A stretch of DNA of 64,000 bases from Bacteroidota bacterium. GTDB lineage: Bacteria > Bacteroidota > Bacteroidia > UBA4408. Made by a program: the position numbers and the translations under genes. This document shows positions 28,589-36,684 of this stretch, piece after piece. Where the stretch lies: contig CAUJCU010000017.1 in assembly GCA_963169745.1 (NCBI GenBank), forward strand, positions 124,001 to 188,000. The letters are read 5' to 3'. Under the pieces are notes generated by a model that had not been told where the DNA came from, did not search any database, and saw only the letters and a program-made list of their open reading frames with translations. Positions within the stretch are counted from its first letter, which is position 1. Every line of letters starts with the position of its first letter.

Positions 28589-29161
28589 TTACATTGCTTT
28601 TAAAATACGCATACGTTCAGTGGCATTGGTATTAAATAACATAGGTAAATTTTCCTGCTGGTTAAATACCGCATGGCCATTGCTGCCCCCGCCTAATATA
28701 CCAATTTGAAAACCATCGCTTGAGGTTGTGCCTGTGCCGCTATTGGTATATTGCATTCTTACAGCATTGGTGCTTCCATCGCTGATATGTAATTTTTGTT
28801 GCCCAACCTGCGTGCCAATGGTAACTTGAATATCATCAAAAGTTGTAACCGATGTTTCTCCTCCAAATGATATTAGGGAATTTGTTGACGTAATATCATC
28901 TGTTCCACTGCCTGGAAACCCACCTAGCCACAAAGAACTTGGCCCTACATGAATTCGACCCAAAACTCTCAGGCTATCAGTAGTTATCTGCCCTTTTACA
29001 TGCAAAGGAACAGTAGGATTATTTAAACCTATCCCCACTTTTCTGAAAGTGTAATTTGTACTGTCTCCCGTTGAATGCCACTGAAGTGTATCTTCCTGTG
29101 CAAATCCATTTACAGCGAATTGAAAAATAGCCAAAAGCAAAATAACTGTTCTTGTTTTCAT
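28589..29161 (-). CDS. Truncated paralogue of the S74 fibre protein (set 1, gene C)
   Basis: The 190-residue product has a signal peptide (VILLLAIFQFAVNGFAQ). A stretch from SLISFGGETSVTTFDDIQ to NATERMRIL is nearly identical to residues of the full-length C protein at 23205-25796. It then ends abruptly (RMRILKAM) where the long version continues RMRILGNGNVGIN. The fibre body, S74 chaperone, coiled coil and T9SS signal are all absent, so it cannot assemble like its paralogue and is probably a broken copy. The break lies just upstream of set 2 gene A, as expected if unequal recombination joined two sets here. Confidence 0.7.
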   Translation of the reverse strand: MKTRTVILLLAIFQFAVNGFAQEDTLQWHSTGDSTNYTFRKVGIGLNNPTVPLHVKGQITTDSLRVLGRIHVGPSSLWLGGFPGSGTDDITSTNSLISFGGETSVTTFDDIQVTIGTQVGQQKLHISDGSTNAVRMQYTNSGTGTTSSDGFQIGILGGGSNGHAVFNQQENLPMLFNTNATERMRILKAM

Positions 29162-29166
29162 TTGAA

Positions 29167-30162
29167 TTAGTTTTTAGTTAAGATTAGTTTTTGATTGAAT
29201 TTGTAGAAACTATTTTGAATTTCTATATAAAACATACCATTAAAATTGTCTGGTATAGTAATTTCATATTGTTTGTTATTTACCTCAATGAATCTTTCAT
29301 ATATTATAGTTCCATATAAAGAATATATCCTGAGTACATAATTTCCGAAAGGGACATTTTCAATGTTTGTTTTTCCACCGGCCGGATTGGGGAAGATTTT
29401 AGCTGTATTTTCATTGATTATTTCCAATTTTTTCGTAACTAAATTACAGGTATTGCTATCAGTAGAGATACAAATATTATCTACAAAATAATAAGACCAA
29501 CGGTTGTTGATATTACTTGAATCTAAGCACATAAAATTAGAATTTGCATTATCATAAAATCTTCCTATTAAAAAATGAGTGTATGCTGAATCTGCAATAA
29601 AAGAGCCTGATATTTTAGTCCAACTTAGTGTATCTGTTATTACATCATCTAAATTTATTTGTGAGAAATTATTTACAAAAGGTAAATTATTTGAAATTAA
29701 AGGGCTTGGAAAAGAATAGGTAAAAAATTTCATCCCTATGTTGTTGGTGCCACACATAATATTTGGACTTGGAGGATTGCCATCTGCCAATGAAACATAA
29801 AAAGTAACGAAATATGTTTGACCAACTACTAAAGCAGAACTTAATGATCTACCAAAGAATTCTTTTGCAGAAGGATTTAATTGGCCAAAACTGTAAAAAC
29901 CAAAATATCCATTTCCATGATGAGGATATTGTGAACCCCAAGCATTGGTTGGGGTGGACACAGGTAGCTGATTTACCCCACAAGAATTAAAATAATCTGC
30001 TGAATTTACGTTCATTGTCCAACCTGTGGCGTATCTGGTAAGGCCACTAAATTCAGGGCAAGTATCAAATTGTTCAAAACTTGGATTAGGCACTAAATTA
30101 ACCTGTGCTTTTGCACTAAAAACAGCAAAAAATAAACATAAAATAAGCAGGTAATTTTTCAT
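29167..30162 (-). CDS. Secreted jelly-roll-like protein with T9SS sorting domain (set 1, gene B)
   Basis: The 331-residue protein shares the signal peptide and VNLVPNPSFE opening with gene B of set 2 but lacks the PKD-like domain. Its middle region has ITDTLSWTKISGSFIADSAY, parallel to the set 2 paralogue, and it ends with a Por domain (KIFPNPAGGKTNIENV). The start at 30162 was chosen because the signal peptide begins there; the frame runs open further upstream into the end of gene A. It lies 13 bases after gene A and 5 bases before the truncated gene C. Confidence 0.74.
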   Translation of the reverse strand: MKNYLLILCLFFAVFSAKAQVNLVPNPSFEQFDTCPEFSGLTRYATGWTMNVNSADYFNSCGVNQLPVSTPTNAWGSQYPHHGNGYFGFYSFGQLNPSAKEFFGRSLSSALVVGQTYFVTFYVSLADGNPPSPNIMCGTNNIGMKFFTYSFPSPLISNNLPFVNNFSQINLDDVITDTLSWTKISGSFIADSAYTHFLIGRFYDNANSNFMCLDSSNINNRWSYYFVDNICISTDSNTCNLVTKKLEIINENTAKIFPNPAGGKTNIENVPFGNYVLRIYSLYGTIIYERFIEVNNKQYEITIPDNFNGMFYIEIQNSFYKFNQKLILTKN

Positions 30163-30175
30163 GTTAATTTGTTTT

Positions 30176-31618
30176 TTAATGGTTAATGATAATTTTTTTA
30201 GAAATTGATTTGCTGTTTGAACATATTTGAAGAAAATAAATACCATTAGGAACCTGGCTGGTATTGATAGTTTGAATGAGCTGGTTTCCCTTAAAACCTA
30301 ACACCAACTGCCCTCTAAAATCATAAAGCATATAATTACGGTTATCTGTATATTTATGATTAACAGTCAGGTATTCATCGGCAGGGTTAGGATAAATATT
30401 AATTACGCTTTCTGTTGCCGTCATATTAGTTTGAGCGGTTATTATGTTGTTAAAATAATAATCGGGATAAATGGGCATGCTGAAATTACAAGGTCGTTGA
30501 AGCGCTAAAGCATTAAATTCAAAATTGCAACCCGCACCTAAAATATTGGGTTGATGGATAATATGAATGGTATCTGTAAAGCCACCTGTTTTGGCAATGT
30601 AAATTTTACCATCTGGAGCTAACTGCATGTGTCCCATACCCATTAAAACAGGAGGTCCTGTATATATTTGAAACGAAAAAATAGAGTTACTAATTGCAAT
30701 AGAATCGAATACCGCTAAGTCAAATTGCTGAATACAATCTAAACCAATAGTAGAAACCAAATTCGTGTATAAAAAACGATTATTAGGTGAAAACTCAAAT
30801 CCATATATAAAGTAGTTACTACCAGGTCCAATACTATCATTTTGGGGTCTGATTTTATTTGATAGCTGCCCAGTAAAATTATTAAATAAATAAAATTCTC
30901 CCCCTCCCCTTGTAAAGATTTGACCATTTGGTGAAAATCGACCAGAGGCATTCCCTTCAGCGATTGTTTCAATAATATTAGTTGTGTCTGGACCGATATT
31001 CGATATTGGAATCATTACAACTTTTGTTTGATTTTGTGGAGAAGGAAAATATTTTGTATATGCTAACCAGTAATCTATACCATTACCATGTTTGGTAATA
31101 GCCATGCCCTGGTAAGCGTTAGGTATAACCAACATGTTTTTCTGCCCGGGCACTACTGCGCCTTTTCCGTTATCTAATGCCATATCCACAACAGAATAGC
31201 GCAAGCCGTTAATGCATTGGTCGGCCACACAGCCATTCACAAACACAAAATACTGCGTAATGCTGCCAGGGCGTGGAATTATTTGTGAAGATACCTTAGT
31301 ATTTTTATCGCAAAGCAAGCCAGCACCATTTAACATAGGTTGGTGCAAAGCATTCCATAAGGTATCACCGTTGCAGTAAAGCAATAAATTACCATCGGTG
31401 TCGCTCATACAGGAGTTCCCTTCATAAGTTATTCCATGGCTTCCTGTAAACACACTTGCCTGGTAATTATTGTTTTTATCAAAATTCAACCCTGCCGCAT
31501 GTCCAAAACGCCAGTTTACAGTTCTGTTTAATTCAAAACCCTGTGAAAAGCTCTCTAAGTTATGCAAACACAAATTAATAATAATTATTAAAATTGTGAT
31601 AATTGTATTTATTTTCAT
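30176..31618 (-). CDS. Secreted WD40-like/beta-propeller-type T9SS protein (set 1, gene A)
   Basis: The 480-residue protein has an N-terminal hydrophobic signal (ITILIIIINLCLHNLESFSQ) and the same body as gene A of set 2: NRTVNWRFGHAAGLNFD, propeller-like units and a Por sorting domain (INIYPNPADEYLTVNH). Signal peptides of the two A copies are unrelated although the mature proteins are close, a mosaic pattern. It is the first gene of the minus-strand run. The IS element at 31661-33051 begins only 43 bases upstream, so its original promoter has probably been displaced. Confidence 0.75.
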   Translation of the reverse strand: MKINTIITILIIIINLCLHNLESFSQGFELNRTVNWRFGHAAGLNFDKNNNYQASVFTGSHGITYEGNSCMSDTDGNLLLYCNGDTLWNALHQPMLNGAGLLCDKNTKVSSQIIPRPGSITQYFVFVNGCVADQCINGLRYSVVDMALDNGKGAVVPGQKNMLVIPNAYQGMAITKHGNGIDYWLAYTKYFPSPQNQTKVVMIPISNIGPDTTNIIETIAEGNASGRFSPNGQIFTRGGGEFYLFNNFTGQLSNKIRPQNDSIGPGSNYFIYGFEFSPNNRFLYTNLVSTIGLDCIQQFDLAVFDSIAISNSIFSFQIYTGPPVLMGMGHMQLAPDGKIYIAKTGGFTDTIHIIHQPNILGAGCNFEFNALALQRPCNFSMPIYPDYYFNNIITAQTNMTATESVINIYPNPADEYLTVNHKYTDNRNYMLYDFRGQLVLGFKGNQLIQTINTSQVPNGIYFLQICSNSKSISKKIIINH

Positions 31619-31660
31619 TTTAGCAACATTTTTGGCTTAATTTTACATTTTTTTACACAT

Positions 31661-31674
31661 AGTGTCCGATAAAA
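31661..31674 (+). repeat. IS left terminal inverted repeat
   Basis: AGTGTCCGATAAAA, matched exactly by the complement of 33038-33051. It is the end next to the transposase stop codon and lies 43 bases upstream of the start of secreted gene A of set 1. Confidence 0.85.
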
Positions 31675-31755
31675 ATACAAATTAATCCATTTTCTTTTTG
31701 AAAGCTTTGAAATTACTGATTTAGATTTCTCGATTTCAAATGTAAGCCCCTTTTT

Positions 31756-32964
31756 TTATGAGCTGTTAAATTTCAGCTGAAGTTGAGCGTCATATTCTTT
31801 GAGCCAATCTTTCTCTGGGTTTTCAAGAAATCTTATCAGGTGAATGTAGTTAAATAGATGTAATCTACAAAAGCTTGCAAGGTTAGAGAATGCCCATTTA
31901 CGTTTAACTTTCTTGTGTATTACTGTCAGTAAGAGATTTACAATCAGTGTACACCAAATTTGTATTTTGATGGCGTTTTCATTATCTCCAAGGAAAAATC
32001 TCAGAGGAAAGTTTTGTTTGAGCTGTTTGAACAGTAGTTCTATTTGCCAGCGTTTCTTGTAAATCAGTGCGATATGCCCGGCATTCATTCCGTTTAAATT
32101 TGTAATAAATTCAAAACAGCGCTTGTTTTCATCGTCCCTGTAGGCAATTTTTCGCAATTCCATGGTTTTTATATAAGTCCCATTTTCTTTGACTTCCACA
32201 CGAATAATCTCATCTTTTATCACTCCATCATCGATATAAGAAGCGATGTCGTTTTCCTTTACAGATTCATAAGAGGCATTTGATTTTAAGCGTGTAACAA
32301 AGAAAATCTCATTCTCTGTAAATTTATCAAAGGTTTTGTAATCATTGTAACCCTTATCAAACACAACAATTTTACCCTTTTCTAGTTGAATATGCTTCAA
32401 AAATTGCTTATCGTGCGTTGTGGCAGCAGAGAACCAAATAAGTTTAGGAACTCTTTCTTGAAGGTTGATTTGTGTGTGGACTTTTATGCCACCTTTTCTC
32501 TATCCTGTATTAGGCTCCCTTCCAACACAACTCAAAATGTCTTTAAACAAGGATATGGTACTGGAGTCAATGACTTCTAATCTGTTTTCCCAAGCATACG
32601 ACTGTCGGCTGTCCGAGATAATCGGATGGAATTCTTTGAGCAATGAGTATTAGATATCCTGAAATACCAAATGACTTCTGCGCTTGTTGGCATCGCTCAA
32701 TGTACTTTTATATGGGATGGATTTTAATTGAAAGTGATTCATTTTTCCTTTCAAACCAAGCATAGAGGCTGCAACTTCGCGCAATGAGGTGCAATGTGCA
32801 AATGTTGAAAATAACATACTTATCAAGTGATCTGAGGTGTCAAATTTCTTGACATAGTGATCTGATAAGTGTTTTTTACCGATGGTTCTGATTTTATTCA
32901 AATCAATTAAAGAAATCATCTGTCCGAAAACAGATTGTCCGAAAAAATAGTTACTTTTAGCCAT
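31756..32964 (-). pseudogene. IS4-family transposase with two in-frame stop codons
   Basis: Read in one unbroken frame, 402 codons give a DUF4372-type N-terminus (MAKSNYFFGQSVFGQMISLI) and a DDE transposase core: VIDSSTISLFKD (first Asp), VVFDKGYNDY (second Asp) and YKKRWQIELLFKQLKQ (Glu). A TAA at 32650-32652 (codon 105) and a TAG at 32500-32502 (codon 155) interrupt it, with no frameshift, so the gene is inactivated by point mutations only. Residues around the stops (DI*YSLLKEF and NTG*RKGGIKV) align with the intact family. Inactivation looks recent, and the intact ends could still be moved by a related transposase. Confidence 0.88.
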
Positions 32965-32994
32965 GTGATTTTGTACGCAAAACCAAATTACATT

Positions 32995-33028
32995 AAAGCG
33001 GGAAATCTTTCAAAGGAAATCCCGCTTT
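32995..33028. other. Hairpin at the 5' end of the IS transposase
   Basis: AAAGCGGGA (32995-33003) pairs with TCCCGCTTT (33020-33028) around a 16-base loop. It sits between the right inverted repeat and the transposase start. Hairpins here in IS elements often block translation of transposase mRNA made by read-through from outside; that role is inferred. Confidence 0.55.
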
Positions 33029-33037
33029 TCTAAAAAG

Positions 33038-33051
33038 TTTTATCGGACACT
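33038..33051 (-). repeat. IS right terminal inverted repeat
   Basis: The plus strand reads TTTTATCGGACACT, the reverse complement of the left end. The outer end falls 22 bases before the -7 element used by bshA, where a -33 box would be expected. Confidence 0.85.
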
Positions 33052-33072
33052 ACTTATAACGTTTCATAATTA

Positions 33073-33080
33073 TAACTTTG
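33073..33080 (+). promoter_or_regulatory. -7 element of bshA, 22 bases from the IS end
   Basis: TAACTTTG matches the TAnnTTTG consensus, 36 bases before the bshA ATG. At a 19-base spacer the -33 box would fall at 33050-33053, across the IS right end, and no TTTG is present there. Confidence 0.55.
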
Positions 33081-33115
33081 CTGTTACTTAATAAAGTATT
33101 TAGATTCGATTAGTT

Positions 33116-34282
33116 ATGAATATTGGTATAGTTTGTTATCCAACCTTTGGTGGTAGCGGTGTAGTAGCCACTGAATTAGGTAAAGCGCTTGCTAAAAAAG
33201 GTCACAAAGTTCATTTTATTTCATATAGCCAGCCGGTACGCCTTGATTATTTTTCTGAAAATATTTTTTATCACGAAGTCTCTGTAAGTGATTACCCTTT
33301 GTTTGATTATCAACCTTACGAATTAGTTTTAGCAAGTAAATTAGTAGATGTAGCTATTTTTGAAAATTTAGATTTACTACATGTACACTATGCTATTCCA
33401 CATGCTTCGGCTGCCTACATGGCTACTCGAATATTGACCAGCAAAGGCCGAAAAGTGCCTTTTATTACCACACTACACGGCACCGATATTACCCTAGTGG
33501 GTAAAGACCCATCATTTGAACCTGTTATTACTTTTGCAATAAGTCAAAGTGATGCTATAACTTCTGTATCTGAAAGCTTAAAGAAAGACACCTATAAGCA
33601 TTTTGGTGTCCGCAAACCCATTCATGTAATTCCCAATTTTGTTTGTATTAACGATTATGACTTGCTTTACCAAAAGCATTTTCCTGAGAGTATTGATAAA
33701 CATAAAAAGCACTTTGCCCCAAATGGGGAGAAAATATTAATGCACATCTCTAACTTTAGAAAAGTAAAACGTGTGGAAGATGTCCTGCAAATATTTAAAC
33801 TTGTTCGAAAAAACATACCCGTTAAATTGCTCCTCATTGGCGATGGTCCTGAACGTCCACATGTTGAGCGTTTATGCCGCGAGCTGAATATATGTGAAGA
33901 CGTAAAACTTTTAGGAAAAATTGTGAGCCCTGAAGAATATATATTACTAGCAGATGTTTTCTTGCTTCCTTCCGAAACCGAAAGCTTTGGTTTAGCCGCT
34001 CTAGAGGCTATGGCAAGTCATGTGCCGGTAATAAGCAGCAATGCCGGAGGATTGCCCGAAGTTAACGCCAACGGAATTTCAGGCTTTTTAAGCAATGTAG
34101 GTGATGTTGATGCTATGGCCCAAAACACCTTATCGGTGTTACAGAATGATGATACACTTAAAAGTTTTAGGGAAAAAGCTTACCAGCAGGCACTTCTATT
34201 CGATATTAATCTCATACTGCCCAAATACGAACAACTTTATCATGCCGTAATTGGGCAAAAACAAGCGGCCATACATGAATAA
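33116..34282 (+). CDS. bshA: N-acetyl-alpha-D-glucosaminyl L-malate synthase
   Basis: BshA joins GlcNAc from UDP-GlcNAc to L-malate, the first step of bacillithiol biosynthesis. The 388-residue GT-B protein starts MNIGIVCYPTFGGSGVVATE, the family signature, and continues with HVHYAIPHASAAYMA, FITTLHGTDITLVG, ISNFRKVKRVEDVL and the GT4 motif LPSETESFGLAALEAMA with VPVISSNAGGLPE. The second-step gene bshB1 is at 56533 in this window; bshC was not found. The next gene overlaps its end by 8 bases, suggesting co-expression with a thioredoxin-like protein. Confidence 0.94.
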   Translation: MNIGIVCYPTFGGSGVVATELGKALAKKGHKVHFISYSQPVRLDYFSENIFYHEVSVSDYPLFDYQPYELVLASKLVDVAIFENLDLLHVHYAIPHASAAYMATRILTSKGRKVPFITTLHGTDITLVGKDPSFEPVITFAISQSDAITSVSESLKKDTYKHFGVRKPIHVIPNFVCINDYDLLYQKHFPESIDKHKKHFAPNGEKILMHISNFRKVKRVEDVLQIFKLVRKNIPVKLLLIGDGPERPHVERLCRELNICEDVKLLGKIVSPEEYILLADVFLLPSETESFGLAALEAMASHVPVISSNAGGLPEVNANGISGFLSNVGDVDAMAQNTLSVLQNDDTLKSFREKAYQQALLFDINLILPKYEQLYHAVIGQKQAAIHE

Positions 34283-34763
34283 AAAAACAAGCGGATTTCT
34301 TCTTATTGCCTTGGCCATTGGCTTGTTTATCTATCAGTTAGTGAAATATATAATGCCGCCTAAAGTTAAAATTCGTCAAATAGAACTTGTTACTTCCGAT
34401 AACGTGCCATATAATATAGATTATTCTAATAAGGAATATGTAGTGGTCAGTTTTTTTACAACCTGGTGCAGTAGTTGCCACGAAGAATTTAAAAACATTC
34501 AGCAAGCCACTTTAAACGGAGAACTTAAAAATTTTCATTTTATAGCAGTAACCGATGAGCCTTTAGAAAAATTAAAAAAATACATAGTACGCTATAAATA
34601 TCAAGGCGTGGATTTTTTGCAATGCAAAAACAACTTAAGTTCATTGGGCGTTCATGCCTTTCCTACAGTTGTTGTTTTTGATTCAAATCAAAAAACTGTT
34701 TTCTCGCATATTGGAGCTGTTGACTGGGCTAACAAAGAGTGGATTAACAAGAACTTTAAATAA
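34275..34763 (+). CDS. Membrane-anchored thioredoxin-like protein
   Basis: The 162-residue protein has one N-terminal membrane segment (GFLLIALAIGLFIYQLVKYI) and a thioredoxin fold with the active site TTWCSSCHEEF (CxxC = CSSC, about residues 66-69) and the cis-Pro segment HAFPTVVVFD. It resembles TlpA/ResA-type extracytoplasmic thiol-disulfide reductases, although the CSSC sequence and short length make the exact subgroup uncertain. The ATG at 34275 overlaps the end of bshA; an upstream start would extend into that gene. The pairing with bshA fits a shared thiol-redox theme. Confidence 0.78.
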   Translation: MNKKTSGFLLIALAIGLFIYQLVKYIMPPKVKIRQIELVTSDNVPYNIDYSNKEYVVVSFFTTWCSSCHEEFKNIQQATLNGELKNFHFIAVTDEPLEKLKKYIVRYKYQGVDFLQCKNNLSSLGVHAFPTVVVFDSNQKTVFSHIGAVDWANKEWINKNFK

Positions 34764-34984
34764 TAAATACACAAAGGGTTCGTTTTTTTTTGTGAAATCA
34801 AGCACATTGCATGAACTGGAGTTGGTATAATCATAATGTGTGCAACCTCAAATTTTAAAGGGTATTCCATACAAGATTATCAAAAAAATATACTCGGCAA
34901 TACTGAATACTTTCTCTTTTCAATTTGTACGGGCAGGTATATCATTTATTTGTTGTAAACTTGCAACACTATCTTTTAAAAATT

Positions 34985-36670
34985 ATGGCAGACGATAAGA
35001 AAGTTATTTTTTCGATGGTTAAGGTGAGCAAAGTGTTCCCTCCTCAGAAACAAGTGCTAAAAGACATTTACCTATCCTTCTTTTATGGGGCAAAAATAGG
35101 TATTATTGGTCTTAATGGTTCCGGTAAATCAACCTTATTAAAAATTATTGCAGGAGTTGAAAAATCGTTTCAAGGCGAAGTTGTGTTTTCTCCAGGCTAT
35201 ACTGTTGGATATTTAGAGCAAGAACCGCACCTTGATGAAACTAAAACCGTTAAAGAAATAGTGATGGAAGGAGTACAAGAAACGGTTGATTTGTTAAAGG
35301 AATTTGAAGACATTAATTTAAAATTTGGCTTGCCTGAATATTACGAAGATGCTGATGCTATGGAAAAATTGATGAACAGGCAATCTGTAGTGCAAGATAA
35401 AATTGATGCTGTTAATGCTTGGGAATTAGACAATCAGTTAGAACGCGCTATGGATGCGCTTAGATGCCCCGAAGGAGATACTTCTGTTAAAGTTTTGAGT
35501 GGTGGAGAAAGAAGACGTGTGGCATTGTGTCGTTTGCTTCTTAAAAAGCCCGATATTCTTTTACTTGATGAGCCTACTAACCATTTAGATGCCGAATCTA
35601 TTGATTGGCTGGAGCAGTTTTTACAAAACTATGCCGGTACTGTTATTGCAATTACACACGACCGTTACTTTCTCGATAATGTTGCTGGATGGATTTTGGA
35701 ACTAGACCGTGGTGAAGGTATTCCATGGAAAGGAAATTACTCATCGTGGTTAGAGCAAAAAGGAAAGCGTTTAGCTCAAGAAGAAAAAACCGAGAGCAAA
35801 CGACAAAAAACATTGGCTCGTGAGTTAGAGTGGGTACGGCAAGGGGCCAAAGGCCGACAGGCTAAAAGCAAAGCTCGACTTCAGAATTACGACAAGCTTA
35901 TGAGTGAAGATGTAAAACAAAAAGAAGAAAAACTGGAAATATTTATACCTAATGGCCCCCGACTAGGAAACGAAGTAATTGAAGCCATTCAGGTTTCAAA
36001 AGCATATAATGACCGAATTTTGTATGAAAATTTGAACTTTAGCTTGCCCCCTGCCGGTATTGTTGGTATTATTGGTCCAAATGGAGCCGGAAAAACAACT
36101 TTATTTCGAATGATAATGGGAATGGAAAAACCAACTTCTGGCAGTTTTAAAATAGGCACCACTGTAAAACTTAGCTATGTAGATCAAAGCCATAAAGATA
36201 TAGACCCTAATAAAACTGTTTGGGAAATTATAAGCGGTGGAAACGAAAATATGGAATTAGGTGGAAAAATGATCAACTCTAGAGCTTATGTATCGCGTTT
36301 TAACTTTAATGGAGCCGACCAAGGAAAAAAATGTGGTATTCTTTCCGGTGGTGAACGTAACAGGCTCCATTTAGCAATGGCTCTTAAAGCAGAAGGCAAT
36401 GTATTGTTGTTAGATGAACCAACTAATGATATTGATGTAAATACACTTAGAGCTTTAGAAGAGGGCTTAGAGAGTTTTGCCGGGTGTGCTGTTATTATCA
36501 GTCACGACCGATGGTTTCTTGATCGTGTTTGCACTCATATACTGGCTTTTGAAGGTGATAGTACTGTTTATTACTTTGAAGGCGGATACTCAGAATATGA
36601 AGAAAATAAGAAAAAAAGACTGGGTAATATAGAGCCTAAAAGACCAAGATTTAAAAAACTTCACGTTTAA
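34985..36670 (+). CDS. ettA: ABC-F ATPase, energy-dependent translational throttle EttA type
   Basis: The 561-residue cytoplasmic protein has two ABC ATPase domains: GLNGSGKSTLL with VLSGGERRRVALCRLL and LLLDEPTNHLDAES, then GPNGAGKTTLFRMI with LSGGERNRLHLAMAL and LLLDEPTNDIDVNT. They are joined by the P-site tRNA-interaction motif linker (EWVRQGAKGRQAKSKARLQN). EttA gates entry of 70S ribosomes into elongation according to ATP/ADP. The ATG at 34985 (MADDKKVIFSM) is preferred; the frame is open upstream to 34925 but without similarity. A near-consensus -7 element (TAAACTTG, 34956-34963) precedes it. Confidence 0.93.
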   Translation: MADDKKVIFSMVKVSKVFPPQKQVLKDIYLSFFYGAKIGIIGLNGSGKSTLLKIIAGVEKSFQGEVVFSPGYTVGYLEQEPHLDETKTVKEIVMEGVQETVDLLKEFEDINLKFGLPEYYEDADAMEKLMNRQSVVQDKIDAVNAWELDNQLERAMDALRCPEGDTSVKVLSGGERRRVALCRLLLKKPDILLLDEPTNHLDAESIDWLEQFLQNYAGTVIAITHDRYFLDNVAGWILELDRGEGIPWKGNYSSWLEQKGKRLAQEEKTESKRQKTLARELEWVRQGAKGRQAKSKARLQNYDKLMSEDVKQKEEKLEIFIPNGPRLGNEVIEAIQVSKAYNDRILYENLNFSLPPAGIVGIIGPNGAGKTTLFRMIMGMEKPTSGSFKIGTTVKLSYVDQSHKDIDPNKTVWEIISGGNENMELGGKMINSRAYVSRFNFNGADQGKKCGILSGGERNRLHLAMALKAEGNVLLLDEPTNDIDVNTLRALEEGLESFAGCAVIISHDRWFLDRVCTHILAFEGDSTVYYFEGGYSEYEENKKKRLGNIEPKRPRFKKLHV

Positions 36671-36684
36671 TTCATGTGTCTGTT

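Larger units (their letters stand above)
23205..31618 (-). repeat. Tandem duplication of a three-gene secreted-protein set (A-B-C)
   Basis: Set 1 is A 30176-31618, B 29167-30162, C 28589-29161 (truncated). Set 2 is A 27071-28522, B 25798-27057, C 23205-25796. Gene order, strand and the 13-base A-B gap match in both. The strongest identity is about 190 bases at the A-B junction (around 26990-27145 and 30080-30246) and about 120 bases in C (around 25255-25375 and 28665-28790). Between these blocks the copies differ strongly, especially in B. Confidence 0.8.
31661..33051 (-). mobile_element. IS4-type insertion sequence, transposase disrupted
   Basis: A 1391-base element with perfect 14-base terminal inverted repeats (AGTGTCCGATAAAA at 31661-31674 and its complement at 33038-33051) encloses one transposase reading frame. 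The match may extend one more base outward (T). No convincing target-site duplication was seen: the flanks read ACAT and ACTT. A hairpin lies inside the transposase 5' end. It separates the A-B-C locus from bshA. Confidence 0.85.

Noticed and set aside
34688-34870. Minus-strand 60-codon open frame after the thioredoxin-like gene
   Set aside because: Half of it is antisense to the thioredoxin-like gene and the rest is AT-rich spacer, with no signal or family features.
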